A stretch of DNA of 64,000 bases, from the NCBI RefSeq assembly GCF_018687715.1, contig NC_056761.1, positions 20,080,001 to 20,144,000 on the forward strand. Direction: 5' to 3'. Positions 35,491 through 46,722 of this stretch are shown in pieces. The notes under the pieces were generated by a model. That model ran no database searches. It was not told the DNA's origin and saw only the letters and a program-made list of their open reading frames with translations. The DNA is from Carya illinoinensis (lineage: Eukaryota; Streptophyta; Magnoliopsida; Fagales; Juglandaceae). Position numbers and translations under genes: made by a program. Within the stretch, counting starts at the first letter, position 1; every line of letters starts with the position of its first letter.

Positions 35491-35871
35491 TCAACTGGCT
35501 ATTACTTGTTGCGGAACTGCTTGTGTAAATTGTATTTACCTTTTTAGTAATGTGTAAATGTACAATATAAGGTATCAAGAAATACAATTGTTGCTCCTTT
35601 CAACTAAGTATGGATGATTTCGATACTTTTGAGTTTACCAATTGGGAAATAAGTTATGTTGCATTTCATATTAAATTTACATTGAAAAATCCTTTACTTC
35701 CGAAAACCTATTACTATGATCGTAGCTGTAATGATGTACATAAATTGCGAAAACAGTAACCCCAAATTTTTTTGTGCTTTTTAATTTAAATATCAATCCC
35801 ATGCTATATTATATTGGTTTGAATTACTTCTAACTTAAATGACGGGATTTTAAATAAATGCACGTGACACG
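35491..35871. other. Spacer between TNP2 and TNPA-like genes
   Basis: AT-rich intergenic sequence that would hold the TNP2 3' end and the next gene's leader if separately transcribed. Alternative splicing of one transcript, as in En/Spm, is equally possible. Confidence 0.35.
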
Positions 35872-38108
35872 ATGGAAGAAAGTTCCCGAGGAAGAGGGGC
35901 TGGACGACGTGCCCGAGGTCGGAGATTTGTACCATACTCATGTAGAGCACGTCGACCACGAGGAGTTCGTATTAGTTCATACCACAGCCCTTCACTTGAA
36001 GATAATGAGTCAGGCTCGGATGACTCAACTCAGCCTCCTAGTCATCCATGGGAGCCTCCATGTCCCATTCCGATGCCCCCACCTGAGCCAAATAGAGAAC
36101 CCTCACCAGTTAGAGAACCCCCACCTACCGAGAATAATATTGTTACGGTTGTGACCCCACCAAACAGAGAAAATACGGGTACTGTTGTCAGCCCACCCAA
36201 CGAAGACAATATCAGTACGATTTTCAGTTATGTTCTATTTTTACTACGAAACCCTCGGGACATTCTTGCAAACAACAAATGATGCTTTCTTAATAATGAT
36301 CAAGTACTTTTTGTTATCTTGTAATACAGACGCGACTGCCCCCACAATGACTGCAACAAACCAGGAGCCGCCCAAACGGAAACGTGGGCCGGCTAAGTGT
36401 ATTGCTTTCGAGATGTTGAGAAAGCAAGGAAAAGTGATATTGAAGATTAATGACGGTGAAACCGCACCTTGCTGTACGAACTCATCCCTGTTTACTGCAC
36501 GGCTCACGCAAATTATAAAACAACATTGCGACATGAGCTATGCGAGATGGACTGATGTGCCACAGGCCCAAAAGGACGAGTTGGTCGACCGTGTGAGGGT
36601 AAGATATGTGCCTTTCATATTGACTCATTGGAGTGGGAGTACAATAGAACGTTATATTGTTTTCACGTTTTGTTCTTGCATGTAGGGTGACTTCGTGTTG
36701 GATTGGGATCGGGAGAATCATAGGTTGACCGTCTTCAAGCAGCTGCGTGAGAGGTTCAATGCATTCCATCACCAATTACACAAAAAATATGAATCATACG
36801 GAAGCCACGAAGAAGCATTGGCTTCTGGTTGTTCAATGGTTGATGTGAACGTTTGGGAAACCTTGTGTCGGAGGTGGGGAAGCGACGAATTCAAGGTAAT
36901 TATTGGTTACTCAAAATATTAAGCTGAAGGAATTTTAACATTTGGAAACTATAAGTTTCCGTTTATTATGTGGTTTGGGTAAGCTGACATATGATACTTA
37001 ATTTTAGAAAATGTCAAGGCAAAATCGGGAAAATAGAAAGGCTTTAACCATCAACCACATAGCCGGCCGGAAATCATTTGTTAGGATATTGGAGGAAAAG
37101 GTATGTAATTTCAACTGATTTCAGCGTAGTGTGATGTCACAACCCATTCTCCATTAAATCTTTCTATCACAACCCTATTGCTACCAAGACAAATGTCTAT
37201 GATTTCCCCCGTCTTTTCAATTTCCGATGGCTATTTAACATACAATGTTATGTATTGTTAGAACGACCTCTTATATAGAATGAGAGAATTAGTTAGTGAG
37301 GATGATGTACGGGAGTGGCATAGTCAATGGCAGATCATAGTTGGGGTTTTATTGCATAACACACAATTGCATGTGTGGCTATCAATTAGCTTCATGTACA
37401 ATGTCTAGTGTAAAATCTGTGCTTTGTGTTTAATATTGATGTTCTTGATTGAACAACTACCTGACAAGATTACACACTTGTAGAGGGCTGAAAATGCGGA
37501 TTTGGTGGAGTTCTATAAGGAGACGCATTGGTCAAAGAAGACCGGTAAATTTGTCACCTCAGCAACTGAAGCAACCTATGTGAGTATGATACCAATTTTA
37601 GGTTATATATTTCTTTTTATATGATGTTTTCCAGCTTGTTATTATCATTGTCTCTCTTATATGTCACTACACGACTGAAAAAACTTCATGTTAAAATTTC
37701 CACGTGCAGAAGGAGATGGTTGGGAAGCTGGATGGTCTCGAGCCTGAGCAACGCACCAATGAGGCAGCAGCAAGTGTATTTAGGGAGGTACTTGGCTCTA
37801 GACCAGGATATGCAAGGGGCCTAGGTGAGATGGTCATCCCAGAGTCGACAAGACAACGGGAGATCCAAAGAGAAAAAGAGTACCTAGCCTTGATTGAAAA
37901 ACACAAGCAAGATGCAGACACTTACAAGAAAGATGCAGAGAATTACAGAAAGGATGCCGACAAGTACAAGACACAGCTTGATGTACTTCAGGATGAAGTA
38001 ATGAAACTGCGTGAGAGGCAAAATGAAACAGATAAGATTATGAGGGAATTTTTACTCAATTTCCATGGGAACACGGAGTCGATCCAGGTTCATGGAGAGA
38101 CTCCATGA
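35872..38108 (+). CDS. TNPA-like CACTA protein, six exons, apparently intact
   Basis: Exons: 35872-36214 (or to 36226; both donors give the same phase), 36330-36598, 36686-36895, 37008-37100, 37484-37579 and 37710-38108. All five junctions have GT-AG borders and agree in phase, giving about 470 residues without a stop. The N-terminus is basic and Arg-rich (GRGAGRRARGRR), followed by a Pro-rich region and a nuclear-signal-like KRKRGPAK. Exons 2-6 hold the plant En/Spm (Ptta) transposase family region (WTDVPQAQKDELVDRVR; SVFREVLGSRPGYARGLG). The C-terminus is a Lys/Asp/Glu-rich coiled coil (HKQDADTYKKDAENYRKDAD). Such proteins bind subterminal repeats and assist transposition. Intactness beside a dead TNP2 is notable. 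Confidence 0.85.
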
Positions 38109-38292
38109 GCGTCGCCGATAAATAAAGGGATGGTATTTTTTGAGGGGGTTGGGCACTTTTTGGTTGTTGGAGATGGTGGGTGACCAATAGTATTGGCGCA
38201 ATATATATATACATACATATATATATATAAAGGAAGGTTGTCTACTTTTTTGTAAAGGGTCAGAGGCATTGGGCAGTTGAGGGGCTTTTTGG

Positions 38293-38324
38293 GCGTGACT
38301 GTATGAATATTCATACAGTCACGC
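38293..38324. repeat. 32-bp perfect palindrome
   Basis: GCGTGACTGTATGAAT is followed directly by its exact reverse complement, with no spacer. It lies about 185 bases downstream of the TNPA-like stop. It could form a cruciform or hairpin, or be a two-fold protein site or a transcript end. Confidence 0.9.
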
Positions 38325-39826
38325 ATTGATGTTGGATAAGGATGAATGTGACTGGCATTGGGAAATTCCAGAATTGGTTTGACCATAGAACGCAATTGTG
38401 TGACGTATTATGGGCATATGCAAAATCCTTCGTGATTCTATGGAAGTTAAGTAAGTCTATAAGTGATTCCAGGAGATTAATAGTATTTTTTACAAGTGAA
38501 TTGTGGTGATAGAAAAGGTTGCTTATAATGTTTACACCAAGAGATGGTTTATACACAACCTGTCATTGTTCTTGTTTATCCACAGTAATTGCATATTTTG
38601 TAGTTTCTAAATGCTTAACTTCATTCTGAACATGTTCATTAAGGCTACATCTAGATGGATAAGTACTGAAAGTGATCAATGCTTTTATGGGCACATGGGT
38701 ACACTGTCTTCTTATACATACTACCTTAGATGGATAAGTTCTGAAAGTGTAAATTGTTCAGTATATTTCTGGTATTGCCGTGGTGACTGATCTTATCATG
38801 TATTTCTTTTTATAATAGGACAGATGATGAAATTGGTATGCAGCACTTCAGTATTATTGTGGCATCCATAAGTGTATTGGAGTGACCGGGGACACATGAA
38901 ATCTCTTCAGGTATGGATTCATCTCCACTAATCAAAGATGCTAGTGTATCCTACTTTTTTTGGTTACTTGCCATGTAGAGGTTATGTCTTCCTCTTCCTT
39001 TAATACATGACCAAGTGGTATGTGAAAGTTGACCAGCAGACATTTTATTATAGATTTGGTGGAGTTTTATTTGGGTGGAAGCAAAACATGGGATATAGAT
39101 TTGTGTAAACATGTATATATTCGCACAGAATACTTTGTCCCAACCTGAAGTAGAATCTGTTATGTTGTTATAGCACTTTTAGGGGACAGGCAATTAATGG
39201 CTGAACACTGTACGCTGCTTTATGGAGTTCTATGGAAATTACTGCATTAATTTTTTCAGAATCAATGCAGTCTTGCCTTAGAGTTTAGGTGATGCCCTGT
39301 GTATGTCTAGTGTATCCTAAGAGATGATATTAGGTTTACTTATAGAGTTGCAAATAAATTCATTCGAGCAAAAATGTTTTTTGTTGATGAAATTCTGGAG
39401 AGTGTTCATTAATTATCTTTGGGTACTGTCATTTGTGAAGTGACAGCTATAAGAATCAGTACATGTAGACAAAAACATGTGTTTAAGGTTATGGTTACAT
39501 TGTGTGTAAGCCAATATGGAGAGAATCTGTTAATGTAACAGAAAAGAGAGACACGTAAAGAAAAGAGAAATAGCTTTTTATTGGGGTAGTAGTTTTCTAC
39601 TCACTTACCACTTATGCACCAACATTTGACAAATTAATCACTGATTTTTTACAAACTTTGTTCCCAGTGAAATTTTTTCCATCCTTTGCTAGGGCAACTT
39701 ATTAAACCAAAGTAGTGAAATACGGTCTCAACCATTTTCTAATTCAGGTTAAATATGTCTTCGTCTTGGTTTACCATTCATATGTTCACTAATAGTCACA
39801 ACCAATGGCATTTTTTTTTTCTTCAG
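38325..39826. other. Non-coding interior of CACTA-2
   Basis: No recognised gene. Sequence has balanced AT-rich plant-intron character and may be an intron of the captured gene that follows. Confidence 0.3.
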
Positions 39827-41888
39827 ATATGAGGATCCAATGGATGCCTTCACTTTGTGGTGTTTTCCTAGCTTTTATAATTCAAGGTATGGTTTTGCAC
39901 AACATGTGGAATACGTATTGAATCTTCCAACCAGTAGTGTGTCATTTTTCTCTGTGATGGCATAAACTTGGATCTTCATGTTGAGGTGTTTTATGCTACT
40001 ATTAGAAATTCAGGTTATACACCACATTTGTTATGTCTATAATTTGGCTTGCTTGTCCACAAGCAAAGCCTACTACAACACTTTCAGATTCTGAAATGGG
40101 GTAAATATGAAGTGGGTTTCATATATGTTGCGGAACTACATGTTATGAAAGGATTGAGATGAGTTGTCATGAGTAACTTTGAACATGACACACCAAACTG
40201 TTCTCCATTGTGCACTCGAAATGCCTTGGTCATTTTCTGTTTCTGTTTTTATTTCCAAAACCAGGAGCTGGTATTAGTACTCCCGAGAACAAATGGCCAA
40301 ATGGTCCCTCAAGAAATACCATTTCAGAAGCAAATATGGCTTCTGATGTACCAAGAACTAAACTTTAGAGCCATGAACATTACACATTAAAAAAGGGTTG
40401 GATCTGTTTTATTTTTTTTTTAATGGGAACTCATTGAATATAGCAAATCCTAGCATTAGGTGAATAGGAAAGGAGAAGCTGGAATATATGTTATGCTATG
40501 GAATCCACGGTGGCCACAAAAAAAAAAAAACGCTGTTACATATGGTAAAACTAATGCTATTCCATGATTAGTTATAGCCAATGTGAAACAAAATGAAAAG
40601 CTTTTATTAACTCAACCATAAATAAATGGAGGCTGATTCAACTTGTATAGGCCACAACTTTATTTAAATATTGGACATGGTAGGTAAGAAACCATGAATT
40701 TCTATATCCATCGCCTCCGTAAACCTTGGGTTTAACAGCTGGATTCTGGAGTTACTAGTTTGATTGCCATTGGAGGTTAAAAAAATCTCAATGTACCTTA
40801 ATCAACTATGGACTGAAAACAAGCAGAAACAAGTGCAGAATAATTTGTTCATTTCTCAATGTTGTCTTAGCATCCTTTTGTTACTTTTTGCAAAATTGTC
40901 CTGATGTATTACTGTCTTGAACATTGTTTCTGATTATGTTTGCACAGTGAGAGTGAGACTTCTTCTGATTATCTGTGAAATATATATTTAAAGTGGGCAT
41001 TAACTTATCAACTAGAGCAGTTGGTCTTGAAATATACGGGAAATGAGGAAGTTGAGCATTGACAGGTAAAAATGGATGACAATAGAAATAATTGATGTAC
41101 TTGGAAAAAACTGTTTAGGAGATTTTTCAAGTATTTCATTATCATAAAGTTTAATGAAAGTAGACCAGCCAACAATGTAACATATTCTTCTCAAGTACAC
41201 TTGCATGCATGATAAGAATGTGTTATCTTGGATGATTTGGTGTGTTTTTGCCTTCATATTTATTAATATCCAATATGAAGGCAATTAGAATCATAAGATT
41301 CCAAACTAGAAATTATCAAGGCTGTATATGAACTATAACTGTGGGAAGCAATGTAACTTTGGGTGCATAATGAGATAGCTCAACATCTAGTATAATGTAG
41401 TGTTGTGTTGTGTAAACTGGGGGTTGTTTTTATGATGCTTGGGTGAAGCAATTGGATTTGATTCAACTTTAGGATGTGATATAAGTGTAATTTTGGTTGA
41501 TTGGTTTTGATGATTGTCCTGCTCTAGATGTATCCTAAGGATGCAGAAATAGTGGATAGTGAAGTAGAGAGTGTGCAATGATTCTCCAGTGCACACTTAC
41601 CACGTGTACGTTTTTCAGCAACTGCTACAGCAGGCATTTGTTGAGTTCTTGATGCATGCAAATACTTGGGTAGTTTTTAGAAAAAAGACTGAATTTTTGG
41701 GAGTTCTTTCTGTGATTGATAATAATAAATCGCTAATACTAAGTATTTGCAATCACCTGACTAGTCATTTTTTTTTTTATCACTGCTAGGTTGGAGTTGG
41801 AGAGAAAGACGTTATAAATAATGCAACAGATCAATTTCCCCCGCATGATGCAGAAGAGAAGTTGATATATCTTGCCTACAATGCCCAG
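39827..41888 (+). pseudogene. Exons of an unrecognised captured gene (CACTA-2)
   Basis: Four exon-like blocks with plausible borders. 39827-39886 reads YEDPMDAFTLWCFPSFYNS. 40265 to about 40346 reads GAGISTPENKWPNGPSRN. 41619-41669 reads QLLQQAFVEFLMHANTW, and 41790-41888 is 33 codons starting VGVGEKDVINNATDQFPPHD. The last two are both phase 0 and joined by a 120-base T-rich intron ending TGCTAG. Composition looks protein-coding, but I do not recognise the family. They sit between the TNPA-like gene and the 3' subterminal repeats, the usual place for captured DNA. The first two blocks are less certain than the last two. Confidence 0.4.
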
Positions 41889-42399
41889 GTGCACTTGGTG
41901 TAAATAACATTTTTAAATATAAAAGAGCAAGATTGGTTGCACTATATATTTAGTAGTTAGAAAAGTTGCAGGATCTTGGTTCCATTTGGTCCACCCCATT
42001 GTATAGCCCATAACTATATTTTGTGAATTCCCAAAGAGGAATAGATTCCCTCTGTGTTTGATGTTTTATCACAAGATTTTTTTATCCAAGATATTCATTG
42101 CTGACCATATAATGCGTGTTTATGAATTTTTTATTATGTTTGCTAATTTATAAGTACTTAATATTGGGTTTCAACTAGGTGTCGTTTCATATAGGTGAAA
42201 AAATAATGAAAATTCATAAATTGGATTTAAGGTATTAAAACACAAATAATTTATTATTTTGACATATAAATAACTAACAAATAATAATATTATTTGGATT
42301 TTAAATAATTTATTATTTTAAGTTAGTCACTAAATTGGACATTTAACTAAGTTAATTGACTTAGTTATAAGCCGAAGCGGAGGGGGGAAAAAAAATTGT

Positions 42400-43190
42400 A
42401 AAGCCCGCTTTTGCAGCTTTTTTTGATCGTTGCAAATAAAAAACCATTAAATCCTGGCATACTAAATAATTTCCTTAATTGCTGCAATTACTCATTTGCA
42501 GCGTTTCTTAACCTTGCAAACACTCAAAAGCAACGATAACAGAGCGTTGCAATTACAGGTCAATGCAACGCATATAAATATGTTGCAGTTGGTCTACTCT
42601 ATTGCAGTGCTTCTTCTCTACTTCCAGCGATTTCAATATGTGTTGTAATTAAACAAAAGCAACGAAACTAATTGTTGCTTTTCAATATCAATTCCAGCGT
42701 TTCTATTGTTTATTGCAGCGATTAAGTAATGCTGCAATTAGTAACAAAAGCAGCGCTAAAATAATATGTTGCTTTTAACGTAGATCAATTGCAGCGCCTA
42801 TATATTAATTGCAGCGATTTTAATTGTTGCTAAAAGCTACAAAAGCAACGCACCAGCTGTAGCGTTGCTGTTGTTGGACGTCTATTGCAGCGAAATTTAA
42901 TGATATAGCAAGGATAAATTTCGCTGCAATTGATCTATTGCAGCGCCAAGCCATTCAGATGGGGTGGTCTTTTGCAGCGTTAAATTATTGAATTTGCAGC
43001 AATGTATGAACGCTGCAAATGAATGCTTTTGCAGCGTATTTTTAACTACGTTGCTATTGATCAAAAATATCACATTTATACTGTCGAAGATGCAAGGAGG
43101 GTAGTAACGCTGCAATTGAGTAATAGCAGCGTTTTTTGGGCGAATTTGCAACGAATTTAGGCGCTGCAAATGGACGAATTTCTTGTAGTG
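42400..43190. repeat. CACTA-2 3' subterminal repeats and terminus
   Basis: More than a dozen copies of TTGCAGCG, GCTGCAAT, GTTGCTTTT and variants in both orientations, ending with CGCTGCAAATGGACGAATTT and the CACTA terminus at 43190. Confidence 0.85.
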
Positions 43191-43470
43191 AATATGGATA
43201 ATATTATTGGATCTAAATCAGTATTGATGAGCCAATGTTTTTGAAAGTCTGATTAAGCTCATTCGATAATTTTCAATAAGCTATGAGTCTAAAATTTTAT
43301 TATGATAGATTAATTGTTGTTTTTTTTAGAATAGATAATTTAATCGGAACCCATTTAATATTTATGGACCAAATAGACCCCATTTTAATTGGTATTGAGC
43401 CAAGAAATTATTTAAAGTCTAAAAATATTTATCAAATGAGTTGAACTTATTTTAAAATTTAAGATGGGGT
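43191..43470. other. Short non-coding spacer
   Basis: AT-rich DNA between CACTA-2 and the LINE remnant. No coding signal. Confidence 0.4.
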
Positions 43471-44631
43471 CGTTAGAATTGTTAAGTGAGGTAACCGACA
43501 GTGACAAGGGTCCCAGTGACAAGCAGATATGGGGTTACACTAATACTAATATATTCTCAGTTATGAGTGCATATCACTTGGCTATGTAGTTAAAAAGAAT
43601 GAGTAAAGGGGAACTTCCAGTAGTAACAACGGAGGAGTCAGGTGGAAGGTCTTATGGAAGATGGAAGTACCTGCAATGGTGAAGAATTTCACGTGAAAAG
43701 TTGTGGATGATTGTCTTCCCACTAAACAATTGGCTAAGAGAGGAATTGTGGAGGATGCTTTGTGCCCTATCTGTTTAAGAGAAGTTGAAATAATGGGCCA
43801 TGCTATATGGAGTTGTGAAGCTACAAGTGATATATGGGCTGAAAATGTAAGCCCTATTAGGATGTGGTATTGTAATGATGAAGAATTATATGTGACATGG
43901 GACAGAATAATACAGAAACTACCTAAGAGGGAAGTTGAGATGGTGGCTGTCACCATGCAAAATATTTGGTTATGGAGGAATAAGGTGATCTATGAAGAAT
44001 AATTCACTAGGCCAAGGAGAGTGATTAATCAGGCTATTGAAGACCTAAAAGAGTATAAGGAGAGTGATTAATCAAGCTATTGAAGACCTAGAAGAGTATA
44101 GAGAAACTCAAGGGAAGGGGGAGGAGCATCTGCCATCAGAAACAACAGCCAGTAGAGAGGTGAGGTGGAAGAGACCTGTAACAAATGTGGTTAAAATGAA
44201 CTGTAATGCAGCATTTGATCAAAAGTCTTTGAAGATGGGAGCTAGCATTGTGATAAGGGATGAGGAGGGAGAAGTCCTTGCTTCTATTTGTATGCCAAAA
44301 GTTAATGTTTGCAGTCCAAGAGTTGATAAGATACAGGTATTATCGCGAGCTGTTGAGGTGTGCACTGAGTTGAGGTTTACAGATGTGGTGTTTTAGGGTG
44401 ACACTCATATAGTGGTAAATGTTGTAAATAGCACAAATGAAAGTTGGGTATGCTATGGCCAATTGATAGAAATTTGAGAAAGTTTTTTTTAGGTACAAAT
44501 AGATGGAAGATACGACACACATACAGAGAAGGCAATAAGATGGCACATAGATTGGCTAAGAAAGCAATTGGTTTAAAAGAGGAATTAGGGTCGATACAGG
44601 ATTATTCAAGAGATGTATTTTCTCTTTTACT
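43471..44631 (+). mobile_element. LINE (L1-type) 3' part, interrupted
   Basis: Frames with stops and shifts encode the end of a plant L1-type ORF2. The zinc-binding reverse-transcriptase tail (zf-RVT: CPICLREVEIMGHAIWSC near 43762) is followed by an RNase H-like domain (VKMNCNAAFDQKSLKMGASI near 44190). Stops occur near 43588, 43693, 44000 and 44394, so it is a relic. The 5' part, with the reverse transcriptase core, is missing, as is usual for truncated LINEs. The sequence is cut at 44631 by CACTA-3 and resumes at 52250. Confidence 0.8.
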
Positions 44632-44859
44632 CACTATAAGAAAAAAGGCCTTTTCCAGCGTTTTTATGTTTGACGGAAATAAAATCGCTACAAAAAACCT
44701 TTATTTCCAGTGATTTTGATTTGGTCGGCAAGTTTTTACATTAAAGTTTCAAATTGGTCTTTTACAACGATTTTTTACTTGTTGGGACAAAAAAATCACC
44801 TCAATAATAAAAAACAAAAAAAGAGAATTTTGTAGCGATGTAAATATAGTTGTAAAAAC

Positions 44860-45430
44860 TCAATTTTAATCACACGGCGCCAAAACGCCTTATTCTCACT
44901 TTTTTCCCTCCCCTCCTTTTTTTTTCCCCCAGTGTTGTTCTACCTCTCTCCCTCGATCTCTACTCTTCACGCCTCCATGCAGTTGCCATTGCACGCTGCA
45001 ATCGACCCACCGTCACCGTCCACCTCCACCATTGCCGGCCAACCCAACTAAGCCCCTCTCTCACCGCTTCTCTCTCTCCCGCAGATCTCCCTCTCAATTC
45101 ACCTTTGAAGTCCTTTTCCTCTTGGGTTCCTAGTGCCGTCGTGTCCTCAGCCGCTGTACCACCTCCAGCTGCAGGCGTAGCTACCTCCAAAAGGTCCCCA
45201 GTCCCTCCACAAGCTCTCCCTCTCTCTCACTGTCGATCTCTCTCCCCTGCATGAATCTCGCTCAAGCACCTCGTATAAGCCCTGCGTTGCCTTCCTCCAC
45301 GGTGCAGTACCACTGCAAGTCAGCCCTCCACACGGCCGTAGTGCCAGCCCCATTATCCACTGTCTCCCTCTTCAACACCATAAGCCAACCCAAAACAGAG
45401 TAACCCTCTGTTCTGGGTTGGAGACTTTTG
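44860..45430. promoter_or_regulatory. GC- and CT-rich block near CACTA-3 5' end
   Basis: About 500 bases rich in CCTCCC, CTCTCTC and CACCGTC words, unlike the AT-rich surroundings. It resembles a plant 5'UTR or proximal promoter and matches in position the block in CACTA-2. Frames in both directions are low-complexity and unrecognised. Confidence 0.35.
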
Positions 45431-45793
45431 AATTTCTAATCAATTTTTGTTTTTCTTTAGTTTAATGTCTAAATCATGAAATTTATTTTTAAAGTTACAG
45501 AAGCAAACAATTGGAGCAGACTTGTCGTTTCAAAAATCACTAAGTTTTGCGGGCAAGCTCAAAAACCACCAAAAAGTCCAAAGCATCAAATGATGCACTC
45601 AATGATAAGTATCTTTCTCACTTACTTTGGTGGAAGGGGGTTTGCTAATTCATACTTTTTTATTAAGTTGCTAGATAAGCCTTGCTCCTTTGATATGTGT
45701 GGGATATGAAATTTTTGAGAACTTCAAGTAAGAACTTGCGTGATTTGGTTTCCTTGTTGTAGAGGTTGGAGATGTGCAGGAAGCCTTGGGGAT

Positions 45794-45818
45794 TGTTGCT
45801 GTTGCTGTTGCTGTTGCT
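45794..45818. repeat. (TTGCTG)n short repeat
   Basis: Four to five TTGCTG units in a row. Confidence 0.8.
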
Positions 45819-46532
45819 CTCAATGAAATTTGTTTTCAATTGGTAAGACAAATATTGAACTCGTATAGAACTTTCTAAATTCCATGTACTTAATACTTCA
45901 TAAAACAACTTTTATATCAATAAAATTTTACTTTTACCTATAAAAAAAATACTTCATAAAACAACATGATATGTGCAGTTCATTTTCTATGTTTTTCTAA
46001 TGGGCCAGATGTGCCATGTCATTGGACATTTGTGCAATCGGAGATTCATGTACCTTTTTGCTTTTTTTAGTTTTTCTTGGGGGGTTATTTTATGCCTTAC
46101 TACAGTGTCTGGATGTTTAAAAAAAATAAAAAATAGACATTTGATCACTGCCATGAGAACACAATACCTATCAACAAGAACAACTATGATGGGAATGATC
46201 AAACTGTAAAATTCCTTACACAGTAATAATTTTAGCTGATTGATTAAGTACCATCTACATGTTGTGGGATTATTTTATATTGTGCATATGGTACAATGGA
46301 TTTGAATGGTAAAAAAAGAAAAGAAAAGAAAAATGATTCATTTCACTTAGTACCTTTTCCTTTCTTTTTCCAATACTTGCCTATGTAATAGGGTCCATTT
46401 GTTCCTTGAAAAATTGCACTACTCCCACTTTATCTTAGATTTAAAGAAAAGGTTACAGTGGGCATAAAGGAAAGACCACAATTTTTCATTAGTCACCTTT
46501 CCTTCTGAGACTTAATGTATTGCAAATGCAAA

Positions 46533-46550
46533 TTATATATATATATATAA
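46533..46550. repeat. (AT)n microsatellite
   Basis: About nine AT units. Confidence 0.85.
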
Positions 46551-46722
46551 ATTGCATGGCTGTTGTGCATTTATTCACATCATGCAAATAAATCTCCTGA
46601 TATTGGGGGCTTCAAAATTGAAGCTTGTGTATTATCTTACCAGTTTAATTTGCTGGATATCTTTATTTTCACAAGTTCTGACATACAGGTCTTGCTCTAA
46701 CTTGTTATTTTTTAGTATTCAG

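Larger units (their letters stand above)
25906..43190 (+). mobile_element. CACTA-2: 17.3-kb CACTA element with captured host gene
   Basis: The left end CACTACAAGAAATT at 25906 is matched by AATTTCTTGTAGTG ending at 43190. The terminal repeats agree at about 26 of 29 positions, continuing into TTTTGCAGCG on both sides. Target duplication AAT lies at 25903-25905 and 43191-43193. Both ends carry subterminal TTGCAGCG/CGCTGCAA repeats (25906-26125 and 42400-43190). The interior holds a truncated TNP2, an intact-looking TNPA-like gene, the C-terminal half of an AHA10-like H+-ATPase on the minus strand, and exons of an unrecognised gene. A Gypsy solo LTR was inserted later. Two independent elements sharing a family and an AAT flank by chance is the main alternative. 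Confidence 0.8.

Noticed and set aside
44960..45353. Minus-strand frames in the GC block of CACTA-3 as genes
   Set aside because: Low-complexity Arg/Gly/Glu content, no domain, and equally long frames on other strands.
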